Shown here piece after piece: positions 24,018 through 32,630 of a stretch of 64,000 bases of DNA. Each line of letters opens with the position of its first letter. Positions within the stretch are counted from its first letter, which is position 1. Both the position numbers and the translations under genes were made by a program. Below the pieces are notes generated by a model, which was given only the letters and a program-made list of their open reading frames with translations, ran no database searches and had not been told where the DNA came from. Source of the DNA: Nocardioides sp. WS12 (GTDB lineage: Bacteria > Actinomycetota > Actinomycetes > Propionibacteriales > Nocardioidaceae); assembly GCF_014108865.1 (NCBI RefSeq), contig NZ_CP053928.1, positions 186,001 through 250,000 of the forward strand. The letters are read 5' to 3'.

Positions 24018-25352
24018 ATGAGCGTTGGTGGCCTCGCGATCGAGCAGGACGAGCTGGTGGACATGTCTGCCGAGCAGCTCCTGGTGTTCGCTGAGGTTGA
24101 GCACGCGAAGCGCCTGGATGCTGAACGGAACATCCTGAAGGCCGCGTACCAGTGGGCAGTCCGGCACAATCCCGACGCGCTGCCGCCCACGGACAAGCGC
24201 GGTCGGGAGCGCGCCAAACCAGCCGGTGCTGTCGGGACGCCTCTGATCACTGAGTACGCCGCTGCCGCGTTCGCGGCACGCATCCAGACCTCGCCCTATG
24301 GGGCGAAGAAGCTCATCGCAGACTCCGTGGACATCCACCACCGATTGCCGAAGCTGGCGGAAGGCGTGCGGGACGGTTCAACGAGGGCCGGGCACGCCCG
24401 CCACGTTGCCCAAGCGACTCGGGACCTGTCGCCTGAACAGGCCGCCTGGGTCGACGGCGAAGTGGCCGAGTCCGCCGACGGGCGCCTGGCGTGGTCCCGG
24501 TTCGAAGCGCTCGTCGAGGGAAAGGTCGCCGCTTCGGCGCCGGAGCTCGCGAGATTGAGGGAAGAAGCGGCCGAGAAGGACCGGTTCGTGCGCCTGTCGC
24601 GGGTCAACAAGCACGGCATCGCGACCCTCACCGTTCGCGACCATGTCGCCGCATTGATGAGCTCCGACGTCGCCATCACGGCCGTCGCGAAGGCCCTTGA
24701 CGACAAGATGCCCGGCACCACCTTGATGGAGCGGCGGTTGGCTGCGTTCGCACGGATGACGAATCCGGACGCGCATGTTGATCTCGACGCTGGTCCGATC
24801 AAGCCCAAGGTGAAGATCAACCTCCACCTTTATGGCGACCAGGACGGGATCGGATCCATCGCCCGGATGGAGGGCCACGGTCCCGTGACCACCGCCTGGG
24901 TCCGCCAGCTCATCGAACACATCGCCGGACAGGTCCGCATCGCGCCGGTGATCGATCTTGCCGGTCAGGCACCCGTCGACTCCTACGAGATCCCGAGCCG
25001 TCTCCGCGACGCAGTGCACCTCGTCCATGGCGGCGACATCTTCCCCTTCGCCGCCAACACCGGCCGCAAGGTCGACATCGACCACACCCTCCCCTACTCC
25101 CAAGGTGGCGAGACCAGGGTCGGGAACCTCGGACCGATGACCAGGACCCACCACCGGATCAAGACCCATGCAGGCTGGGAAGCACGACAACCCTTCCCCG
25201 GGATCGTCATCTGGCGAGATCCTTACGGGGCCTACTACCTGGTCGATCAGACCGGCACGAGACGAGTCACCAGCCCCACCGCCGGAGGCAACTCTGACCT
25301 GCGTCCGGACCTCCACACCGCGACGATCGTGCTCAACGGCCTCGCCGCCTGA
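24018..25352 (+). CDS. HNH endonuclease with DUF222 (13E12-repeat type)
   Basis: 444-aa protein with an N-terminal alpha-helical DUF222-like region (Ala/Glu-rich) and a C-terminal HNH nuclease motif, VDIDHTLPYSQGG then NLGPMTRTHHRIKTH, supplying the metal-binding His and Asn residues. Actinobacterial genomes carry many copies of this family, historically the 13E12 repeat family, and they are thought to be mobile or selfish nucleases; no host role is established. It separates the dehydratase operon from the acyl-CoA ligase and does not fit the catabolic theme. No terminal repeats or target duplication are evident. The N-terminus (start ATG 24018) is plausible but other starts exist. Confidence 0.88.
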   Translation: MSVGGLAIEQDELVDMSAEQLLVFAEVEHAKRLDAERNILKAAYQWAVRHNPDALPPTDKRGRERAKPAGAVGTPLITEYAAAAFAARIQTSPYGAKKLIADSVDIHHRLPKLAEGVRDGSTRAGHARHVAQATRDLSPEQAAWVDGEVAESADGRLAWSRFEALVEGKVAASAPELARLREEAAEKDRFVRLSRVNKHGIATLTVRDHVAALMSSDVAITAVAKALDDKMPGTTLMERRLAAFARMTNPDAHVDLDAGPIKPKVKINLHLYGDQDGIGSIARMEGHGPVTTAWVRQLIEHIAGQVRIAPVIDLAGQAPVDSYEIPSRLRDAVHLVHGGDIFPFAANTGRKVDIDHTLPYSQGGETRVGNLGPMTRTHHRIKTHAGWEARQPFPGIVIWRDPYGAYYLVDQTGTRRVTSPTAGGNSDLRPDLHTATIVLNGLAA

Positions 25353-25580
25353 GGGATCTCTCGACCATGTTGACGCGCGCGCTCATGTCGATGGTCGTGC
25401 GCGGCAGCACCCAGCAAGGCAGCACCTCACCGGTGACTCCCCGGCGCTTCGCCGCCGGCCATCCACCAGCTAAGGCAGGACTGCCGCGCCCGGGTGAATC
25501 GCACTGACATGCCTGCGGGCGGATACGCTCGCCCGGAGCCGCCGCGTTGCAATGAACCTCCGCGAGCTCGTCGATCACGT
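25353..25580. other. Convergent intergenic region
   Basis: 228 bp between the HNH gene and the leftward acyl-CoA ligase. Only a modest hairpin is visible, CGGGCG-8 nt-CGCCCG at 25515-25534, which could terminate either transcript. No gene or RNA is recognisable. Confidence 0.4.
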
Positions 25581-27203
25581 CTAGGACGCCGGCTGGCGCA
25601 CCTCGTCGAACTGGAGGGCGCCGGCCGCGGCCTGGTCGCGGAGCAGGAACTTCTGGATCTTGCCCGTGGGTGTCATCGGCAGCTCGTCGACGAACGTCCA
25701 GTACGTCGGTGTCTTGTGCGGTGCGATCTGTTCGCGCACGAACGCCCTCAACTCGGCCACGGTGGGCCGCTCGTGGCCGGCGCGGAGGCGCAGCACGGCC
25801 CCGACCTGCTCTCCCCATCGCTCATCCGGAACGCCGATCACAGCGGCCGTCTCGATCGCCGGGTGCTCGATCAACACCGCCTCGATCTCGGCCGGATAGA
25901 GGTTCATCCCACCGCGGAGAATCATGTCGCGCACCCGGCCGGTCACCTTGAGGAATCCACGGTCATCCATCGAGCCGACGTCACCCATGTGCAGCCAGCC
26001 GTCGGCATCGATCGTGTCCGCGGACTCCGCGGGCATCTCGTAGTAGCCGCGCATGTTCTGGTAGCCCCGCACGCAGATCTCGCCCTCGGCACCGAGGGGA
26101 ACCGGCAGGCCCGTCTCGGCGTCTGCGATCTTGACCTCGAGCTGGGGGAGCGGCTGACCGACGGTGTCGGCCTGGTCCTGCGGCGCGTCGGTGACGCGGG
26201 TCTGGCTGATCACGCCGTGCGTCTCGGTCTGGCCGAACAAGATCGTGAAACCGCAGTCGAGTTGCGTCGTCGTACGACGAACGAGGGAAGCGGGCACGGC
26301 CGCCGCGCCGCTGAGGATGGTCTTCACCGAGGTGAGGTCGCGGGTGGCGGAGTCCGGGTGGTCGAGGAGCGCGATCAACATGGTGGGGACGACGAGCGTG
26401 TGCGTGCCGCCGTACGACTCGAAGGCCTCGAGCAACTGGGCGGGGTCGAATCCGGGCAGGAGCACGAAGGTTCCGCGTCGGGCCCAGGCACCGAAGGACG
26501 TCACCGCGCCGCCACCGATGTGGTACATCGGCATGGCGTTGACGTAGACGTCGCCGTCATCGAAAGCGGCCCGGTCGGCGACGAAGGTGGCCTCGTTGAC
26601 CAGGCCCATGTGGTGCAGCATCGCGCCCTTGGGGAATCCCGTGGTGCCCGAGGTGTACTGGATCTGGATGATGTCCTCGGGGTCGATCTCCGGCAGCACC
26701 GTTGCGGGATCTGCGCTCTCGAGGAAAGCCGCCCAGTCGCTGAACGAGTGGACGTCGTGCAACTCGGGAAGGTCCCCGCGGATGCTCTCGACCATCGCGC
26801 GCATGTCGAAGTCACGGAAGTCGTCGACGCAGAACACGGCGCGCGCGCCGGACTGCTTCAGGACGAAGGCCATCTCCCGGGTGCGGTAGGCCGGATTGAG
26901 GGCGACGAGGACCATGCCGGCCATCGCTACGCCCTGTTGGAGGACGATCCAGTCGGCGCTGTTCGGCGCCCAGACCGCGATCCGCTCACCGGGTCCATAG
27001 CGCTGGGTCAGGGCGCGAGCCACGCGCTCCACGTCCCCCACGAACTGCGCATACGTCCAGGTCCGGCGCTCCGCCGGATCGGCCACGCAGTCGACGAGCG
27101 CCAGGCGCTCGGGCACGGTCTCGGCGGCATGCCGCAGCAGGTCGCACACGGTGACAGCGCGAACCTCACCCGGCTCCGCGGGCCAGTGGGAAGTCTCCAA
27201 CAT
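25581..27203 (-). CDS. AMP-dependent acyl-CoA synthetase/ligase
   Basis: 540-aa adenylate-forming enzyme that activates a carboxylic acid to its CoA ester. The P-loop-like YTSGTTGFPKGAMLHH, the GQTETHGV segment, GDVGSMDDRGF, the hinge GRVRDMILRGG and the late PTGKIQK lysine are all present. The ATG at 27203 has AGGAGAG upstream; the frame's earlier opening at 27296 lies in the divergent promoter region. The closest style is medium/long-chain or cyclohexanecarboxylate-type ligases, but specificity cannot be read. It faces a rightward SDR/thioesterase pair, and the 137-bp region between them holds a CRP-like site. Confidence 0.93.
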   Translation of the reverse strand: MLETSHWPAEPGEVRAVTVCDLLRHAAETVPERLALVDCVADPAERRTWTYAQFVGDVERVARALTQRYGPGERIAVWAPNSADWIVLQQGVAMAGMVLVALNPAYRTREMAFVLKQSGARAVFCVDDFRDFDMRAMVESIRGDLPELHDVHSFSDWAAFLESADPATVLPEIDPEDIIQIQYTSGTTGFPKGAMLHHMGLVNEATFVADRAAFDDGDVYVNAMPMYHIGGGAVTSFGAWARRGTFVLLPGFDPAQLLEAFESYGGTHTLVVPTMLIALLDHPDSATRDLTSVKTILSGAAAVPASLVRRTTTQLDCGFTILFGQTETHGVISQTRVTDAPQDQADTVGQPLPQLEVKIADAETGLPVPLGAEGEICVRGYQNMRGYYEMPAESADTIDADGWLHMGDVGSMDDRGFLKVTGRVRDMILRGGMNLYPAEIEAVLIEHPAIETAAVIGVPDERWGEQVGAVLRLRAGHERPTVAELRAFVREQIAPHKTPTYWTFVDELPMTPTGKIQKFLLRDQAAAGALQFDEVRQPAS

Positions 27204-27249
27204 TGGTCTCTCCTGAATGCAGCACCTTGTTCGTCGCCCGCCGAGTCGA

Positions 27250-27263
27250 GTGACCTGTGTCAC
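27250..27263. promoter_or_regulatory. CRP/GlxR-like palindrome in divergent promoter
   Basis: GTGACCTGTGTCAC reads GTGA-N6-TCAC, the core of the CRP/GlxR consensus TGTGA-N6-TCACA. It lies 47 bp from the ligase start and 78 bp from the SDR start. Regulation by a CRP-family protein is inferred only from the match. Confidence 0.4.
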
Positions 27264-27340
27264 GCCTACGCTAGACACAGAACACTGGACACGCAAGGGA
27301 ACTCAGTTACCCTTTCTGTAGAAATCAACAGGAGGTTCCC

Positions 27341-28129
27341 ATGCCCACTCCCCTCGTCCGAACCTACGCCGACATAGCGGTCCTCATTGCGGGCGGCACA
27401 TCGGGCGTCGGCCTGGCCACCGCCCGCGCCTTCGCCGATGCCGGCGTACGACGAATCGCCCTCCTGGGGCGGGATTCCGGGCGGGGAGCAGCCGCTCGCC
27501 AGCAGGTTGCCGACCACTGCCCGGAGGCCCGGGTCGAGTTCCTGGCGTGCGATGCCGGCGTGGTTGCCCAGGTCGAGGACACCGTCGGCCGAGCGCACGC
27601 ACTCCTAGGCGGCCTCGACGTCCTGGTGAGTTCAACGACGGCGGCCTATCGGCCCGACCTCCTGCACCGCACCGACCCGGCCGACCTCGAGGCCATCCTC
27701 GTCGGCCAGGCGCTGCCGCCCATGCTGCTCACCCGCATCGTCCTGCCGTACCTCCAGGAGCAGGGTGGCGGCAGCATCATCAACATCGCCTCCGACGCGG
27801 CGAAGGTGCCGACGCCCGGCGAGGCCGCGCTCGGCGGCGCGATGGCGGCGATCGTGATGTTCTCGAAGGTGGCCGCACTCGAGGCCAAACGCAACGGCGT
27901 CCGCGTCAATGTGCTGACCCCCTCGCTGATCGCGGGAACCACGACCGCCGCGAACGTCCTCAGCGACGGCTTCAGCAAGCGGCTGTTCGAGAAGGCTGCC
28001 ACCCAGGCACACCTCGGGGTCGCCGAGCCCGACGACCTCGCTGCGATGGCGGTCTACCTCGGCGGCCCTGCCGCCGCACGGATCACGGGCCAGACCATCA
28101 GCGTCAACGGCGGGGTCTCGGTCGCATGA
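27341..28129 (+). CDS. SDR-family protein lacking the YxxxK pair
   Basis: 262-aa short-chain dehydrogenase fold. The nucleotide motif is unusual (GGTSGVGLA) and the NNAG position reads SSTT. The segment INIASDAAKVPTPGEAALGGAM aligns with the active-site region of BadH-type SDRs, but Leu164 and Met168 stand where the catalytic Tyr and Lys belong. Ser151 is kept. A close paralogue at 38410-39201 has the same replacements. AACAGGAGG precedes the ATG, and the stop overlaps the thioesterase start (ATGA). It probably binds a nicotinamide cofactor, yet the chemistry is unlikely to be ordinary SDR ketone reduction; a reductase of a conjugated or ring acyl-CoA, or a structural role, are possibilities. 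Confidence 0.85.
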   Translation: MPTPLVRTYADIAVLIAGGTSGVGLATARAFADAGVRRIALLGRDSGRGAAARQQVADHCPEARVEFLACDAGVVAQVEDTVGRAHALLGGLDVLVSSTTAAYRPDLLHRTDPADLEAILVGQALPPMLLTRIVLPYLQEQGGGSIINIASDAAKVPTPGEAALGGAMAAIVMFSKVAALEAKRNGVRVNVLTPSLIAGTTTAANVLSDGFSKRLFEKAATQAHLGVAEPDDLAAMAVYLGGPAAARITGQTISVNGGVSVA

Positions 28130-28917
28130 GCGGCACACCCACGGCGCCGCTCGTCGTCCTCCCGGTCGGCCCCGAGGCCGCCTTCGGCGTCGGGGCCGTC
28201 TCGCTCGGACCCGACGGTGTCCACGGAACGATGCCGACGGGTCGGCCGTTCGTCGGACCTGACGGTCGCCCCTCGGTCGGTGCCCTCGGGGTGCTCGTCG
28301 ACGACGTCACCGGGTACGCCGTCATCCACGGCCTGGTCGACGGCGCATGGTCGGTGAGTGCCGAGATCTGGCTGGACCTGATCGGCTCACTTCCTGACAG
28401 CGGCACGGTCTCGGCGAGTGCCCGGGTCGTCCACGCGACCACGGTGTCGGCGTTCACCGAAGGCTGGGTCGCCGACGACGGCGGAGTCCGCATCGCGCAG
28501 TGCCGCCAGCGGGGCCGCGCGATCCCGGACAACCCCTTCGACCTCGAGCCGCCGACGTACCACGTGCGCACCGGTGCGACCGACGTGGCGGAACTCATCG
28601 GCCTCCAGCCCGTCGACGGGCATACGACCCTGCTCAACATCACGCCGGACCTCGAGAATCCCCGGCACATGCTGCACGGCGGGGTGTCCCTCTGCGCGTC
28701 CGAGGTGACGGCCGTCCTGAGCCGTATGGCGGCCGGCGTTGACCTGCCGACGAGCTCGATCCACATCGCCCACACCCGCGGCATTCCCGCAGGGTCGGAG
28801 GTGCTCTTCCGGGCCGAGACCCGACACGCCGGTCGGACGTTCTGGATCACCGAGGTGACCGGCTGGGTGAACGGCAAGGTGGCCTGCGTGACCACCGTGT
28901 CCGCCCAGAACCTCTGA
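28126..28917 (+). CDS. Double-hotdog thioesterase-like protein
   Basis: 263 aa with two hotdog halves. The first has the segment RPSVGALGVLVDDVTGYAV; the second has the PaaI-like motif NPRHMLHGGVSLCASEVTAV, with the HGG characteristic of acyl-CoA thioesterases. It presumably hydrolyses an acyl-CoA made in the neighbouring pathway. ATGA overlap with the SDR means coupled translation. Only 3 nt separate its stop from the convergent PaaX-like gene, with no obvious terminator. Confidence 0.83.
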   Translation: MSGTPTAPLVVLPVGPEAAFGVGAVSLGPDGVHGTMPTGRPFVGPDGRPSVGALGVLVDDVTGYAVIHGLVDGAWSVSAEIWLDLIGSLPDSGTVSASARVVHATTVSAFTEGWVADDGGVRIAQCRQRGRAIPDNPFDLEPPTYHVRTGATDVAELIGLQPVDGHTTLLNITPDLENPRHMLHGGVSLCASEVTAVLSRMAAGVDLPTSSIHIAHTRGIPAGSEVLFRAETRHAGRTFWITEVTGWVNGKVACVTTVSAQNL

Positions 28918-28920
28918 GCT

Positions 28921-29787
28921 TCAGGCCGACTCGTCGACGAGTTCCCAGAAGCGGGCGTGCGCCTGCTTCTCCCAGGCGTGCCGTCGCTCAGCCAGGAGGG
29001 CCGCTGCTTCGTGACCGACCCACTCGGGCAGCAGGGTCGCCGGCAACTGCGGGTCCCGACGCATGAACCGCTGCTGGAGGTTGAGCAGGTCGAGATAGGT
29101 CAGCAGGATCGCGTCCGGATCCGTCGGCTCCTTCGCGGCGCTCTCCTGGTCGAGGAGGCGGCGGTACTGAGCAGCCAGCTCGCTGAGGTCCCAGGACTGC
29201 TCCACCAACTGGGCGTCGGTCAGACCCACGCCCACGGTCGGCCCGGTGATGGCGACCGCCGTGTCCTCGAGGCCGAGGTCAGTGACCAGGCGCCGAAGCT
29301 CGGGCGCCCGTTCGTTGTGCGGCGTGACCCAGAGGCCGGGGGTCGGATTGCCCATCCCGAGCCAGTCGAGCCCGCCGTACAGGCGCTTGCGGGTGGTGCG
29401 CTGCTGCTGGGGAACGCTCACCCAGAGGAACAGCCAGCTGCCGTCCCACGTGTCGTCGGTCCCGAGGTAGGTCTCGGAACGTCGTACGCCCTCCGCGACC
29501 AGCTCACGGCCGTGAGCTGCCAGCCGCCATCGGACGGCCCGCCCGACCCGTTCACGTTCCAGCCAGCCCGACGCGGCTGAACGCGCCAGCACCTGGCGTC
29601 CCGCGTGGTCCTCGACGCCGAGGCCACCGAGGACCTTGAGCAGCGCGGTCGTCCATGCGCCCTCCGGACGATCGGGCAGCATCTCACCCGCCAGGGTCAG
29701 CAGCAGCGAGCGCGCGCTCGGCGGGGGCAGCAGGGAGTCCGCACCCCGCTGGCTCGGCAACACAAGTGCATCGGACATAGAGGACAT
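28921..29787 (-). CDS. PaaX-family transcriptional regulator
   Basis: 288-aa protein with an N-terminal winged helix (SARSLLLTLAGEMLPD... ALLKVLGGLGV) and a middle domain containing DGSWLFLWVSVP and the PaaX-type GLWVTPHNER. The family represses phenylacetate genes and is released by phenylacetyl-CoA; relatives respond to other CoA thioesters. It is the last gene of the long leftward operon, 38 nt behind the GntR regulator gene. Ligand and targets here are unknown, but an aryl or cycloalkyl acetyl-CoA would fit the setting. Confidence 0.88.
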   Translation of the reverse strand: MSSMSDALVLPSQRGADSLLPPPSARSLLLTLAGEMLPDRPEGAWTTALLKVLGGLGVEDHAGRQVLARSAASGWLERERVGRAVRWRLAAHGRELVAEGVRRSETYLGTDDTWDGSWLFLWVSVPQQQRTTRKRLYGGLDWLGMGNPTPGLWVTPHNERAPELRRLVTDLGLEDTAVAITGPTVGVGLTDAQLVEQSWDLSELAAQYRRLLDQESAAKEPTDPDAILLTYLDLLNLQQRFMRRDPQLPATLLPEWVGHEAAALLAERRHAWEKQAHARFWELVDESA

Positions 29788-29825
29788 CGAATCAGCCCGG
29801 GCTACCTGTTCGTCGGAGGGTCCAC

Positions 29826-30629
29826 CTAGTGCGCGTGGCCCGTCCAGTCGAGACCGCCGACGACGCCGTCGCCGACGGAGATTCCGTCGGCGACCACGTT
29901 GACGTAGGCCTCGACATGACGGGTCATCCGCCGCTGGGCCAACTCCTTGTCACCGGCTCGAATAGCTGCAGTGATGGCCTGATGGGCTCGGCAGGTCTCC
30001 GCCCGAACGTGTCCATCGACGCTGCCGGCGTAGCCGGTGGAGTCATAGATCAACTCGGCCAGCGCCTCCATCAGGCCCGACAGCAATTCGTTGCCCGCGG
30101 CGCGCGCCACGGCCATGTGCCAGTCGACGTTGGACCGCAGGAACCTGTTGACGTCCTGCGCTTCTGCCATCACGAGGTTGTTCGTGTCCATCTCGAGCAG
30201 GTCGACTTCGGTACGCCGCACAGCAGCGAGGCCGGCACAGGCGGGCTCGATCGTTGCGCGTGTCTGGAGCAGCGCCGCAAGGGACACCTGCGTACCACGC
30301 ACCACCAGGCGCACCGTGCTGGCGATGTCGTGGCCGCTCGGCCGGCGTACGAAGGCGCCGCCTCCACGACCTGAGCGGATCTCCACAAATCCCCTGATCT
30401 CGAGGACCCGGAGCGCCTCGCGCACCGAGGTGCGACTCAGGCCGGTCTGCAAGACCATTTCCCGTTCCGGCGGGAGGACCTCGCCCTCGCGAAGGTCGCC
30501 CCGGCTGATCCTGCCTGCCAGTTCCTCAGCCAGGACGTCGCTGGCCTTGGGGACGCGAAGCGGTTGCAGCAGCGCCGCTCCGACGACCGGCGCGGGCGGA
30601 GGCGACACCCGTGCATCGCTGATGCTCAT
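29826..30629 (-). CDS. FadR-type GntR regulator (FCD domain)
   Basis: 267-aa repressor with an N-terminal winged helix (PPEREMVLQTGLSRTSVREALRVLE, residues about 53-77) and a C-terminal FCD ligand-binding domain containing NVDWHMAVARAAGN and the late RMTRHVEAY, where His and Asp or Asn residues bind metal. The recognition helix is nearly identical to that of the second regulator at 61031, so both should bind the same DNA. FadR-type proteins bind TGGTNNNACCA palindromes, which occur before several operons here, including this one's own start at 39225. A good SD (GGAGGTGACC) precedes the ATG. Ligand probably an acyl-CoA or acid of the pathway. Confidence 0.92.
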   Translation of the reverse strand: MSISDARVSPPPAPVVGAALLQPLRVPKASDVLAEELAGRISRGDLREGEVLPPEREMVLQTGLSRTSVREALRVLEIRGFVEIRSGRGGGAFVRRPSGHDIASTVRLVVRGTQVSLAALLQTRATIEPACAGLAAVRRTEVDLLEMDTNNLVMAEAQDVNRFLRSNVDWHMAVARAAGNELLSGLMEALAELIYDSTGYAGSVDGHVRAETCRAHQAITAAIRAGDKELAQRRMTRHVEAYVNVVADGISVGDGVVGGLDWTGHAH

Positions 30630-30665
30630 CTGGTCACCTCCGCCCTCGTCATTTCCGGTTCCTGG

Positions 30666-31886
30666 TCAGTCGAGCTGGCAGGCCGGGTTCGGCTCCGGGT
30701 TGTTCTCCGAAGCGGGGATCGCGGCGGTCGCCACCAAAGCGAGCTTGCCGTCGTCGCCCTTCTTCACCGTTCCGACGTAGGTCGGCGCCTCGATCTGGTG
30801 GTCCTCGGCGCGCATCGTGACCTCCCCCTGGATCGAGGTGTAGGTCAGGCCCTCGAGGGCCTTCGCGACATCACCCGGGGTGATGCTTCCGGCCTCCTCG
30901 ATGCCGGCGAACAGCGTCTGCATGCCGAGGTAACCGTTACCGACGTTCTCGGCCGGACCGTGGCCGTTCTTCTCGGTGTACGCGTCGACGAATGCCTTGG
31001 TCTCCGCGTTGTCAGCCGTGGGCATCCAGGAGTTGGTGCCGAGCGCGCCGATCAGGCGCTCGTCGTCCAGGGCCTTGAGGGTGGCCACCGAGAGACCGGT
31101 GTTGACGAGCACCGTGTCGTACTTCTGGAGGACGCCGAACTGGAGGCCCTGCTTGAGGAAGTTGACCGCGTCGCCGCCGGCCAGCGAGACGACGAGACCA
31201 CCCTTGCCGCTGAGCTGGCTCAGGTAGCTGCCGAAGTCCGCGGTGCCCAGCGGCGAGAAGAGCTTGGAGTTGAGCTTGCTGCCCTCCTCCTTGATGGTCT
31301 TCTCGACCCCGGCCGTGCTGGTCTGGCCGAAGGAGTAGTCGGCCGCGATGCTGTCCCACTGCGACTCGTCCTCCTCGGTCAGCCAGTAGGCGAGCGTGTT
31401 GACCCCGATGGCGTCATTGGCCGTGACGCGGAAGTACCGGGACGTGCACGACTTGCCGGTCAGGTCGTCGCTCTGCCCCTGGGTGCCGATCATCAGGGCG
31501 TCCCAGGCTTCGAGCTTCGGGGTGACGGCGGCCATCTCAGGAGAGGAGACCAGGCCAATCACGAACCGGGCGTTCTTCTCCTGGACCAGCTTCTGCGTTG
31601 CCGCGAGCGCTCCTTCTGCGGTCCCGAGGTCGTCGGCGAACTCCAGTTCGATCTTGTGTCCGTCGATGCCGCCGTTGGCGTTGGCCTCGTCCGCGGCGAA
31701 CTGGATGCCCTCGCGCTGCTCCGCGCCGTACGCGGCGTACGGCCCCGACTCGGGGGTGACGACCGCGATCCGGATCGGGCCGTCGGCGTCCTGCTCAGTC
31801 GTGCTGGCCGCCCCTCCCGAACAGGCCGCGGTGCTGATCATCAGCCCGGTCAGTGCAGCACCGAGGCAGACTCGTGTGTTCTTCAT
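30666..31886 (-). CDS. Branched-chain amino-acid-type ABC substrate-binding lipoprotein
   Basis: 406-aa extracellular solute-binding protein (LivK-like, periplasmic-binding fold type I). The signal peptide MKNTRVCLGAALTGLMIS ends in the lipobox STAAC, so Cys22 is lipidated. IRIAVVTPESGPYAAYG starts the mature domain and NGGIDGHKIELEF follows. I use the ATG at 31886; the TTG 12 nt upstream overlaps its GGAGAA Shine-Dalgarno. Encoded with LivHMGF in the same operon as a ligase and acyl-CoA dehydrogenase. The ligand is more likely an organic acid than an amino acid. Confidence 0.92.
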   Translation of the reverse strand: MKNTRVCLGAALTGLMISTAACSGGAASTTEQDADGPIRIAVVTPESGPYAAYGAEQREGIQFAADEANANGGIDGHKIELEFADDLGTAEGALAATQKLVQEKNARFVIGLVSSPEMAAVTPKLEAWDALMIGTQGQSDDLTGKSCTSRYFRVTANDAIGVNTLAYWLTEEDESQWDSIAADYSFGQTSTAGVEKTIKEEGSKLNSKLFSPLGTADFGSYLSQLSGKGGLVVSLAGGDAVNFLKQGLQFGVLQKYDTVLVNTGLSVATLKALDDERLIGALGTNSWMPTADNAETKAFVDAYTEKNGHGPAENVGNGYLGMQTLFAGIEEAGSITPGDVAKALEGLTYTSIQGEVTMRAEDHQIEAPTYVGTVKKGDDGKLALVATAAIPASENNPEPNPACQLD

Positions 31887-31931
31887 CAGGTTCTCCAATC
31901 AGGTCGGCCGGACGGCCGGGCCAGGGGTGGG

Positions 31932-32630
31932 TCAGACCCCGACGAGATCGCGAAGCGTCTCGCTCGAGGTGTCTTCGATGCGGCCCTCGGCGACCGTCTC
32001 GCCCTTGAGCAGTACGGCGTACCGGTCAGCGAGTCGGGTGACGAGGTCCAGGCGTTGCTCGATGAGCAACATCGACGTGCCTGCCATCTTGAGGTCGGCG
32101 AGGCAGTCTCCGAGAAGATCAATGACCACCGGCGCGAGTCCCTCGGAAGGTTCGTCGAGGAGCAGCACACGCGGGTTGGACATCAGGGCACGGCCGATGG
32201 CCAGCATCTGCTGCTGGCCACCGCTCAGGTGCGTGCCGAGCGAGCGGCGGCGCTCCTTGAGATCGGGGAACATCCGGTACACCGCGGCGAGGTCCCACGG
32301 TCCCTTCCGGTTCGGGGCGGACCCGATCTGGAGGTTCTCCTCGACGGTGAGCGAGGACAGGATCCATCGCCCCTGCGGGACCAGCGCCGCACCCAGGCAG
32401 GCCGCCTCGTGCGGGGACTTGCCACGGAGCGGCTTGCCGCCGACGGCAATGGTCCCGCCCTTGAGGTGCGCGATGCCGAACATCGAGTTGAGGCTGGTGG
32501 TCTTGCCCACCCCGTTGGGACCGAGCAGTGCGAACGACTCGCCCTCGGCGACCGCGAAGGACAGCCCGTCGAGGATGAGCGCGTCGTCGTAGTAGGCGCG
32601 CACGCCGTCGAAGGTCAGCACGTCACTCAT
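31932..32630 (-). CDS. livF: ABC transporter ATP-binding protein, LivF type
   Basis: 232-aa ATPase. Walker A is GPNGVGKTTS, the signature motif LSGGQQQML is intact, and Walker B is LLLDEPSEG. LivF hallmarks include VPQGRWILSSLTVEENLQIG. It would power the importer with LivG and the two permeases, whose genes lie directly upstream. It overlaps livG by 4 nt (ATGA) and precedes the binding-protein gene by 45 nt. Confidence 0.93.
   Translation of the reverse strand: MSDVLTFDGVRAYYDDALILDGLSFAVAEGESFALLGPNGVGKTTSLNSMFGIAHLKGGTIAVGGKPLRGKSPHEAACLGAALVPQGRWILSSLTVEENLQIGSAPNRKGPWDLAAVYRMFPDLKERRRSLGTHLSGGQQQMLAIGRALMSNPRVLLLDEPSEGLAPVVIDLLGDCLADLKMAGTSMLLIEQRLDLVTRLADRYAVLLKGETVAEGRIEDTSSETLRDLVGV

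Noticed and set aside
24018..25352. HNH gene as part of a defence or CRISPR system
   Set aside because: DUF222 architecture is the common actinobacterial 13E12 family, and no repeat array or partner nuclease is present.
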